64,000 nt of DNA from Hyposmocoma kahamanoa (Eukaryota; Arthropoda; Insecta; Lepidoptera; Cosmopterigidae), in the NCBI RefSeq assembly GCF_003589595.1, contig NW_020653900.1, forward strand, positions 5,538,049 through 5,602,048, written 5' to 3'. Below the pieces are notes generated by a model. That model saw only the letters and a list, made by a program, of their open reading frames with translations. It was not told where the DNA came from and searched no databases. This document shows, in pieces, positions 58,401 to 64,000 of the stretch. Each line of letters starts with the position of its first letter. Within the stretch, counting starts at the first letter, position 1. A program made the translations under genes and the position numbers.

Positions 58401-61400
58401 CAGAATTTCATGCCTGGTCGTTAATATTTAGCTTTTTCTTCACTGAGGAAAATTAATATTCTACCATATTTAATATAAACTTAGTAGCAGTACTGCCACC
58501 TTACCTATTTCTGCCGCCAAGCAGTAATATTAGCGTTACTGCGTTCCGGTTTTGAAGGGTAAGGGCACTGGTGAAATTACAGGCCCATGAGACTTGTCAA
58601 CTATATCTCAGGGTGTCGGGCGCAGTGGCACAGTGCCCTTGAGATCTTTGCGATTTAAAGCTACTGCAACTGTTATGGACAGGCGTGTAGCTTATCATCC
58701 GGCGCACGACATAATCGCCCCGTCATTAAATATTATAAAAAAATCCTCCATGTGAAGAAGTTCGTCCAGAGGAGTGCTGCCACCTTAGGTGCTTATATCT
58801 GACGCCAAACAGTATTTGAGCATTACTGCGTTCTACTTTTGAAGGATAAGGGTGCTGGTAAAATTACAAGCACATGGGACTTATCAACTTATGTCTCAAG
58901 GTGACGAGCGCATTACCCCTCAGATCTTTGCGATTTAAAGCACTGCAATTGTTATGAACAGGTATATCACTAACCACCTAGCGTATGACTTGTTCATCCA
59001 GTCACTTGGTATCATAAACAAAATTACATTCTGTCATCGGTAGATTAGAAACATGTATAATATATACGACAAATTTTTAGTCATGATGAGGTTGTGACAC
59101 AAGAGAATTCTACCATACCACTCAGACTGTTACACCATTACTGCAAATATTTCTCTCAAGAATGGAACACTTAACTTATTTTTTTAATAATCATAATAGT
59201 TAGCCTATATACAGTCCCACTGCTGGGCATAGGTCTCTTCTCTCAATGAGAGGAATTGGGATGTATGCTCGCTGCTGGCCTGATGCAGATTTAGAACTTC
59301 ACACACATAATTAAATCGCAGAGGTAAAACCATAAGTGACATTCCACAAATCCACAAAAAATCTCCAAATTATGTACCTGTTGTAAGAAAATCACCATCT
59401 TTCTGCAAATAAGACCACTTATTGAATTTATAGGTTTTTTGTTATTGAGTTTCACCTGCAGAAAGATAGTGATTTTCTTACAATAGCTATATAAAGATTT
59501 TTGTAGAAAATGTCAGTTATGTGCTTTTATCCTTCGACAGACGAAATTGCTTTTGCAGATGTGCGCAGGTTCCCTCACAATGTTTTCGTTCATCAAAAAG
59601 CTCATAGTAAATATAACATAAATTCCGAAAAGCTAATAGATGGTTTTTTTTGTTATTTTACAGGTAAAACTTTCAAAGCCTTCCTAGATCTCCTCATAGA
59701 ACTGCCTCCAGAAGAGGCATATACGGACAAGGAGATTCGGGAAGAAGTAGATGGCATGGTAGTAGCCGCAGCTGATACTTCTGCCACCACGTTAAGATCC
59801 ATTCTTGTACTGATTGGATCTTATCCTGAAGTGCAGAATAGGGCGTTTGAAGAGTGAGTTTTCATCATCAACCCATTTATACTTCCCACTACTGGGCACA
59901 GGTCCCCTCTCAGGCGAAGTTCTCTGGCCTAATGCGAGTTGGGGGCTTCACACGTTTTCCGGAGGTTGTGAACTTTCTTCGACGTGCAGGTTTCATCACG
60001 ATGTTTTCAAAATGGTAAATTTCAAATTAAATTTCGCACCCAGATTCAGAGAAACTGGAGGTGCGAGTCTGGATTCGAACCCACGGCCTACCGCCTCTAT
60101 TTAAGAGGCGGTAGGCGTGAGTTTTCAAGACTGTATTTTATTTATTTAAGGCTAATAAATTTGTTTTGAATTGATAACAGCCTTTTTTCAGCCAGCCAGA
60201 TTATTGTAAGGAAATTACAAAACACTATAATGCAGGGTTAAAGTCACAATGTCAAACAGCCCATGCACCTTTTCAGAAAGATTAAAAAAAACTAGATTTG
60301 TAACAAACCTACTTTATGTATTAGACGGCCTTAGGCCGGATTGTTCACTTTTCGTTCACCAAGAATCCGTTAGATGGCATTGACCCATTGTGAAGTGAAA
60401 TTCATCTTCTCGCGGAACGGTTTCCAGGTGTCCCTTCTTGGGAACAACTGCCCGGACCTTCCGCATATAGGGTGAAATTGTACTGGTGTCATACAAGGTG
60501 AAAATAAATCTTCTAAACAACTTTTTCACTTGGCTGGAGCTGCGTAACCTCATCCTACAGAAGAGAGAACCTCCCTCTTTTACAAATTTAGATTTTACAA
60601 GCTTATATTGTTTGCTATTAAACTTTATTTAATTACATAATGAATAGTAAGTGATACGGTTGCTGTTCCATTATGTTAGGTGGCCTCGCCACGGACCCCT
60701 GGCGTACAGCGCACGGATCCCTTAGGGATTTCTTAACCCGTGGTCCATGCTATAATGGAACTTGTAGTCTTTCGGTTTAAACGGTAGTTTTGGTTGACTA
60801 TCTCTGTATTCTACTCTAAAAATGTATATGTGATACTGCGTAAGACATGATGACCTATTTGCTTGGATATTAACATATGCGTATTATTTACAGAGTGAAA
60901 GAAATTCTAGGCTCTACAGACAGAGAGATTGAAAAACACGATTTACATAAAATGGTGTACTTAGAAGCTATTATAAAGGAAACCCTGAGGATGTATCCCA
61001 CTGGACCCGTGCAACCGCGATATGCCACTGAAGATGTTCAATTAAGTATGATATACCTATTATAGAAATTCCATGTTTTTACAATTTCTTTACAAGCAGT
61101 AAAGCTCCTTGTGAAAAGTTCGTCCAGGGAAGTATTGTCACCGCACCTATTTCTACCGCCAAGCAGTAATGTTAGCATTACTGGGTTCCGGTTTTTGAAG
61201 GGTAAGGATGCTGGTGAAATTGCAGGCACCTGGGACTTGTAAAATGGCAACCAGTACCTACTATCCTAATTTTGACAACTTTACACGATGAAGAAAAAAT
61301 TGTTTGCGTCATTTATATAGCACCTGAATTTATTGAATAAAAATACGTAGTTTTTAAATATTTTTTATTACACATTGGTACACTACGTATTTTTATTTAA

Positions 61401-63404
61401 TAAACCATATGCTCTATAAATGGTGCAAACAATTTTTTTCTTTATCGTGTAAATGATAGTAATGTTTGCCAGTTCACAGTTATGTCTCAGGGTGACGGGC
61501 GCAGTGGAAGTACCCCTCATATCTTTGCGATTAAAGCTCTGAGTAGCACTGCAACTGTTATGGACAGGCATGTAGCTTACCATCAGGCGTACGACTTGTT
61601 TGTCCCGTCACTTGGAATTATAAAAAAAAAATCTAACTTTTTCTAAATTTTAAAAATTGTCAAAATTATGTGATGTACCTATTTATACTCATAAATGATT
61701 TAAAAGGTACCTTTCGTAGTTTGGTATACCACATCATTGATATTTTAGCATGGGTATTCGAAGTCTATCGTTTAATGTGTAACTGAGTGTATATTTTGTG
61801 TGGGCATGGACCAATATTTGAAGAGGACTGGTAACTGCTGCGGTTCAAAACAGCGTACTCGGCTATTTAGTAGTTAGGTACCTATTGGTATACCAAATGT
61901 CGCAATAAGTACCAAATATGTCATTTACATAATATAAACTGCTTCCACGGTATTGATCAGCGCCATCAAGTTATAATGGGATTTTGACCATTTTCAGAAT
62001 TACGATCTGTAAAGGAGATTAGCAATCTTATTGGTCCATGGAATGGGCTATGGTGCTATTATGAAAATTGGAATACCTAATTTATAATTATTTTGGCTAT
62101 GGTGCTATTATGAAAATTGGAATACCTAATTCATAATTATTATTTTTTACAAGATCAAGACTCTACCTATTCATCCTCATTCAGATCCTTTTACCTACTC
62201 ATGAACAGTAACGGCATTTCCCGTAAAATTAAATGTCATAAATGATAGCACGGGGTACCCCGTTTTGCTATGTGAATCTCAAAAAACCTAACGGGCCTTA
62301 CAAAGCGATTTCCATATGCTTTCCATGTTGTCCCCTACAGCTTCTCCGTAGAGAAGTATCAGCGCACCGACAAAATTCAATTATTTATTGAATATTTTAT
62401 ATTGAATCAATATAATTATGAACTACGGCAAGAAAAGTAGTGACCGTTTTTGTGCGGTATACTATTTATCAACGTTTGCGATAAGTATGCTCTAAGCTTG
62501 ATATACTGTTGACTGTACAAAACTGTGAATACTTTTATGAATAAATAATATTGAGAAGTCAAGAAAAAATTTTCCAATTCTCAGAAAACTACGTCCTCCC
62601 AGCGGGAACGAACTGCTTCATGCTGGTCGCTGCGATGCAGCGAAACCCCGATCTCTGGGGGCCAGACGCAAATGTCTTTCGCCCAGAAAGATGGTTGGAC
62701 CCATCCACGCTTCCAGAAAACTCTAACGCTTTTGCTGCTTTTAGTCTCGGGAAGCGGGTGTGTGTAGGTAAGATATTAACACATCTATCTGTTTTCTAAG
62801 AAATAGATGATTTTCGACTTCCAAAATAGTTTTCTCATAGACAATTTTGTTTTGTAAAGAAGTATCTTCCTTTTAGCTTGGAGTTTTTTGTAATGTATAC
62901 AGACGGCAACACATCAAGCTACACATTGACGGATCTTGTTCCGTCGCAAAGGAGGCGATATTCGAACATAAGTGCATTGTTTGTTGTGCTGTTGACTGTA
63001 CGATTATGGCAAGATTTTTATTGAATAATAATAAATTCATTTATTCAGACAAGTTTTGGTAATATTTTGTTTCTACATGCACACAATTTAAGCACAATAA
63101 AAACATCATGCATTATTTAGACCTTTTTACATTTATAAAATTCTAAATATATTTTTTTTCTTAATGGCAACTCCTTTGTTTACTTTTTTTCAACATGAAT
63201 TCTGCACTTTCAAAATTTTTAACAATCTATTTCGGCATTTTAGGCAAAGCGTACACGCTACTCTCCATGAAGACAACATTATCATACCTCCTGCTTAACT
63301 ACCACTTCACGGGCGATGACACCAAGCTGACACACAAATTGGATATCATGCTCAAACCCGCATCGGGGTATGAGATTACTATCACAAAAAGGAACAGGGA
63401 CTAG
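46474..63404 (+). CDS. Cytochrome P450, CYP4 clan, 10 exons, complete
   Basis: Exons: 46474-46630, 47585-47674, 51306-51416, 52004-52189, 56308-56507, 58270-58336, 59664-59853, 60894-61045, 62585-62767, 63244-63404. All junctions are GT-AG and the joined frame is 498 aa, normal for a microsomal P450. P450s insert one oxygen atom into substrates using NADPH-P450 reductase at the ER. Residues 3-20 (IPLILLLTIIILSLLKLW) are the membrane anchor, then a Pro-rich hinge LPPTFDGALPLIG. Helix C has W123-x3-R127. I-helix AAADTS is at 305-310, with Ala306 where Gly is usual. K-helix is E363-T-L-R366, FRPERW is at 416-421, and the heme loop FSLGKRVCVG has Cys444. By memory it looks most like the lepidopteran CYP340/CYP341 groups, but I cannot fix the family. 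Substrate unknown; detoxification, pheromone or odorant turnover are possible. Confidence 0.94.
46631..47584. other. Intron 1 of the P450
   Basis: AT-rich, with no recognised mobile element. The acceptor TACCTTCTTAG precedes exon 2. Confidence 0.6.
47886..48128 (+). repeat. Dispersed repeat family B copy, intron 2 of the P450
   Basis: Starts CAGTACAGCTCCTTGTGAAA. GAGTTCATCCAGGGAAGGGT occurs twice in tandem (about 47909 and 47936), and the rest follows with ATGTCTCAGAGTGATGGGCG and ACGACTTGTTCGTCCCGTTA before an A-run. Confidence 0.85.
48357..48911 (-). mobile_element. hAT relic, 555 bp, with 8-bp duplication, intron 2 of the P450
   Basis: Terminal inverted repeats TAGACATCGGATTATATGCA and its complement ending at 48911. 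The 8-mer GTCATTAC flanks both sides (48349-48356 and 48912-48919). The minus strand at 48380-48619 encodes CPVTSVDVERSFSAYKLVLS, DKRHKFAPENLKKYVIVYC, which resembles the C-terminal dimerisation region of hAT transposases as also found in CGGBP1-like proteins. The catalytic part is missing. The interior near 48700 is GC-rich and the two end regions are rich in ATATGCA. Confidence 0.88.
49110..49305 (-). repeat. Dispersed repeat family C copy, intron 2 of the P450
   Basis: TTGCCAAGTTTTATTGGAG, GATTCATCCCCTAATTTACC, AATCGGTTCACAGATGTCGG. Truncated at the GGAGG end. Confidence 0.7.
49653..50970 (-). pseudogene. Mariner transposase pseudogene
   Basis: Start codon at 50970, MDLTRENFRSMIFYDFK, then the MITE insertion. 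Coding resumes at 50628 with LTAQRSFSRLQTTFGDEALC, TIYSWFAEFKRGR and DEFRDGRPSTAVKNK (helix-turn-helix region). Further on, in shifting frames, come VTGDETWIYSYDP (first catalytic Asp), FFNKTGHVINVALEN, ILHHDNASSH (second Asp) and TFSSDLEPCDFYLFPKIK (third Asp, the D,D34D pattern). The C terminus is ECLQ-like CLQNWLIRMKKCINANGEYF. All three catalytic Asp positions are still visible, but at least three frameshifts and the insertion make it inactive. Confidence 0.9.
50632..50920. mobile_element. Harbinger-like MITE inserted in the mariner, 289 bp
   Basis: Terminal inverted repeats GGCTCAACTCACACTGGCGC and CGCCAGTATGAGTTGAGCC. TTA flanks both ends (50629-50631 and 50921-50923), a TWA duplication of PIF/Harbinger type. 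Removing the MITE and one TTA rejoins the mariner frame after codon 17, or within a codon of it. A shorter relative lies at 42693-42889. The interior has GACGCGACG-type repeats. Confidence 0.87.
51417..52003. other. Intron 3 of the P450
   Basis: AT-rich, without a recognised repeat. AATTCAATTGAATT at about 51529 is a palindrome that also occurs upstream of the peroxiredoxin gene at 17139. Confidence 0.55.
52190..53320. other. First part of P450 intron 4
   Basis: No gene or named repeat was recognised. TTCTAGAAATTTC at 52872-52884 matches the three-unit heat-shock element pattern (TTCNNGAANNTTC). Confidence 0.5.
53372..53470 (+). pseudogene. THAP-domain N-terminal relic (P-element-like)
   Basis: ATG at 53372 opens MPYCAVLECKNDSCTKN and then ITPSSFKSSS, matching the start of THAP zinc fingers, where the first two Cys of the C2CH motif are spaced C-x4-C after a Met-Pro-x-x start. 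The remaining zinc ligands are not seen and the frame stops after about 35 codons. It is likely a remnant of a P-element-type transposase. Confidence 0.5.
53742..53832. repeat. 91-bp foldback with 19-bp perfect arms
   Basis: GGGGGTCTACTCTCGATCT at 53742-53760 is perfectly complementary to 53814-53832. The 53-bp loop is unrelated. It is a small non-coding foldback in P450 intron 4. Confidence 0.82.
53910..54062. repeat. TAGTTC-rich degenerate repeat
   Basis: Short repeats of TAGTTAGTTC, GAACTAGGTCGGTC and CTAGTTCATCTAGTTCC. Related sequence in the other orientation occurs at 54700-54965 (GACGAACTAGGTCATGTCGG). The two may be flanks of one older element interrupted by the SINE at 54235-54480. 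Confidence 0.55.
54150..54540 (-). repeat. SINE family D copy, minus strand, P450 intron 4
   Basis: The tRNA-like head on the minus strand (about 54290-54370) has GTGGCTTAGTTGGTATAGCG, GTCGGTTCGAATCCGG and an acceptor ending GATCG. It is followed by GATCTTTGTATTAATAATT. GACTGTCATTCTAA occurs at both sides (about 54178 and 54484) and is likely the flanking duplication. Confidence 0.75.
54690..54968. repeat. AACTAG-rich repeat, second block
   Basis: AAGTAGCGAAAGATCGCTATTT is a local palindrome near 54738. Several GAACTA, AACTCAT and CTAGTCC words recall 53910-54062 in reverse. No gene. Confidence 0.5.
55062..55350 (-). repeat. Dispersed repeat family B copy, minus, P450 intron 4
   Basis: TAAGTGATGGGACGAACAAG at one end and CTTTCACAAGGAGCTCTCTA at the other. 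It includes CTGACATTACTGCTTGGCGGC, which is missing from several other copies, so it is close to full length. Confidence 0.88.
55700..56212 (-). repeat. Dispersed repeat family C copy, split by the hAT MITE
   Basis: ATTCATCCCCTAGTATGCCA, TTCTTCGAATTTAAATGGGA on the left and, after the MITE, GAACCTCCTCCTTTTTTTGA on the right. The MITE entered at GGTCGAAT, inside the family's CAATTCGACT segment. Confidence 0.82.
55883..56168 (-). mobile_element. hAT-type MITE, third copy, 286 bp
   Basis: Reverse orientation of 27529-27814 and exactly the same length. GGTCGAAT flanks both ends (55875-55882 and 56169-56176). It sits within a family C copy, so it inserted later than that repeat. Confidence 0.9.
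56655..56785 (+). pseudogene. Jockey-group LINE C-terminal relic, P450 intron 5
   Basis: Frames give HFYNKIPIHIQNLPFTRLKT and VKQKLYNVKGYLLL, the same C-terminal segment as at 44095-44252 in the opposite orientation. It is followed by a diverged 3' end of the LINE to about 56935. Confidence 0.72.
57180..57435 (+). repeat. Dispersed repeat family C copy, P450 intron 5
   Basis: TTAACTGACTTCAAAAAGTC, TGAAGAAAATATTCAACCTC, GGGGTGAATCGG, GGCAATTAGATGAAATTC. Nearly complete. Confidence 0.75.
57436..58269. other. Remainder of P450 intron 5
   Basis: AT-rich. A more balanced block at about 57930-58020 contains GACACGTGTTTCGCCTCCCT and ACGAGGCATCTTGAGG, which may be an old repeat. GCGCTTGTGTTG and ACAAGCGCAAC are an inverted pair near 57848 and 57900. 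Confidence 0.45.
58482..59022 (+). repeat. Two tandem copies of dispersed repeat family B, P450 intron 6
   Basis: Copy one (58482-58745): TAGCAGTACTGCCACCTTAC, GTTCCGGTTTTGAAGGGTAA, GACATAATCGCCCCGTCATT. Copy two (58748-59022) begins CATGTGAAGAAGTTCGTCC and ends TTCATCCAGTCACTTGGTAT. Both are in the same orientation and end in TATTATAAAAAA or TATCATAAACAA runs. Confidence 0.85.
59209..59322 (-). repeat. RTE-tailed SINE (family E), fragment
   Basis: CCCACTGCTGGGCATAGGTC, CTCAATGAGAGGAATTGGG and AACTTCACACACATAA match the 3' half of the SINE at 59865-60116. The tRNA-like head is absent. Confidence 0.75.
59854..60127 (-). mobile_element. RTE-tailed SINE (family E) inserted at the exon-7 splice donor
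   Basis: The minus-strand SINE body is 59865-60116. The 3' end (left) is the TCATCATCAACCC tail with CCCACTACTGGGCACAGGTC, shared with RTE LINEs (compare 2611-2660). The 5' end (right) has a tRNA-like TGGATTCGAACCCACGGCC and a 13-bp stem made by CCTACCGCCTCT and AGAGGCGGTAGG. An 11-bp target duplication, GTGAGTTTTCA, lies at 59854-59864 and 60117-60127. The left copy is the functional splice donor of P450 exon 7. Confidence 0.88.
60128..60893. other. Remainder of P450 intron 7
   Basis: A denser block at about 60325-60560 (GCGGAACGGTTTCCAGGTGT, GGACCTTCCGCATATAGGG) looks like an old unnamed repeat. TTCCATTATGTTAGG and CTATAATGGAA near 60668 and 60750 form a loose inverted pair around a GC-rich core. 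Confidence 0.4.
61093..61630 (+). repeat. Dispersed repeat family B copy split by a foldback, P450 intron 8
   Basis: Family B parts are at 61093-61240 and 61478-61630. The 237 bp between (61241-61477) is a foldback: ACACGATGAAGAAAAAATTG pairs with CAATTTTTTTCTTTATCGTG, and AAAAATACGTAG pairs with CTACGTATTTTT near the centre. The break falls inside the family's GACTTGTCAACTTATG segment. Confidence 0.82.
61631..62584. other. Remainder of P450 intron 8 with a 49-bp tandem duplication
   Basis: GGCTATGGTGCTATTATGAA begins at 62046 and again at 62095; the two 49-bp units differ by one or two bases. The rest is AT-rich with nothing recognised. Confidence 0.75.
62928..63003. repeat. Internally deleted copy of the 45213-45975 element
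   Basis: AAGCTACACATTGACGGATC and TTGTTCCGTCG match the left end, and TTGTTGTGCTGTTGACTGTA matches the right end of the larger copy. They are joined after about 700 bp of deletion. It lies in P450 intron 9. Confidence 0.65.
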
Positions 63405-63591
63405 GATATGTAAATTGTATATATAACCTAATGGCAGTATTTGAGACCAGTTTGCATTATATATATATGTATATAAAGAGGAAAAAAACGTATGTAATGT
63501 AAATTCAGAACGCACCCTAAACTAAACTTATTTTTTTCAAATTTTCATTATAATCACTTCAACTTCACTACTTTGGATTTAATTGTACTGT

Positions 63592-63597
63592 AATAAA
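63592..63597 (+). promoter_or_regulatory. Candidate polyadenylation signal of the P450
   Basis: First AATAAA after the stop codon, 188 bp downstream, giving a plausible short 3' UTR. Confidence 0.5.
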
Positions 63598-63619
63598 TTA
63601 AAAAGAAACAAAACAGCGG

Positions 63620-64000
63620 TGTTAAAAAACTGATTTGTTCTAGCTCAAGTGTTTTTTTTTCATCTACCATTTTCCTCGCTATAGTGAGATGAGAGTTATG
63701 TGTTTCGCTCGGCAGCAAAGTTGTTTTGCGTCTCGTGCCTTGAAACCTTCGCTGCGCTAAGGATTCAATTTTTGAACCACTCGCGCCAAACAACAACTTT
63801 GTAGCCTTGCCTAACAAATAACTAATAGAGCACATAAAATTATAAAGCCAATACCGAACAGTATAATAAGTTTAGTAATATTGTGTAGTAATATTTATTT
63901 TCCAAACTTATGATTATGATTTAAATTTAAATTAGACATTAATATTATTTCGTATTATCTAATTGATAAAAAGTCTGTATAATTGTAATAAATAGTTATC
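63620..64000. other. Right edge, unassigned
   Basis: The minus strand has an open frame (63554-63835) through GASGSKIESLAQRRFQGTR. GTTGTTTTGCG... and CGCCAAACAACAAC around 63720 and 63785 form a loose inverted pair, so it is more likely a repeat than a gene. No further gene starts before the window ends. Confidence 0.35.

Noticed and set aside
59510..59663. A coding extension upstream of P450 exon 7
   Set aside because: The frame is open from 59510, but a pyrimidine tract with CAG at 59661-59663 and the phase of exon 6 place the acceptor there; the upstream residues do not look like P450.
63554..63835. A third gene at the right edge on the minus strand
   Set aside because: Low-complexity hydrophobic end, no domain, and a loose inverted pair around it point to a repeat.

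Overview
The window is nuclear DNA from an insect, most probably a moth or butterfly. It is AT-rich, has small exons in long introns with GT-AG junctions, and is packed with repeat types I associate with Lepidoptera. Those include RTE-type LINEs with a TGATGA tail, SINEs that share that tail, tRNA-headed SINEs, mariner, hAT and Harbinger-like miniature elements, and a BEL/Pao gag relic. There is no operon, CRISPR array or rRNA gene. All family and species attributions come from reading motifs; no database search was run.

Two host genes can be assembled, both on the plus strand. The first (17240-27949, 7 exons, 227 aa) is a mitochondrial typical 2-Cys peroxiredoxin of the Prx3 type. It has the peroxidatic Cys79, resolving Cys199, Arg154, and the GGLG and YF motifs. 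The second (46474-63404, 10 exons, 498 aa) is an intact cytochrome P450 of the CYP4 clan. It has a membrane anchor, a WxxxR helix C, an I-helix, ExxR, and a complete heme loop with Cys444. Both reading frames close across every junction.

Layout. 1-740: GGCGGA microsatellite and a LINE reverse transcriptase relic. 2325-5758: a 3' LINE fragment, then a near full-length RTE element with a 14-bp target duplication. 6250-16994: relics, including a 1.6-kb element with terminal inverted repeats that holds a palindromic array of 98-99-bp units, a possible Crypton-derived ORF, hairpins and paired repeats. 17240-27949: the peroxiredoxin gene, whose introns hold SINEs, a LINE and a hAT-type MITE ending 35 bp before the last exon. 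28000-46300: a gene-poor stretch of SINEs, MITEs, foldbacks, mariner halves, a BEL/Pao gag relic and LINE fragments. 46474-63404: the P450 gene, whose introns contain a hAT relic, a mariner split by another MITE, a THAP-domain relic, repeated copies of one dispersed family, and a SINE whose target duplication copies the exon-7 splice donor.

Peroxiredoxin (mitochondrial peroxide removal) and a P450 (oxidative metabolism) are both redox genes, but I see no evidence that they are co-regulated. The most interesting signals are in the mobile DNA: the donor-duplicating SINE, the Pho/YY1-like motif array, the MITE close to a splice acceptor, and several nested elements whose duplications give a relative order of insertion.
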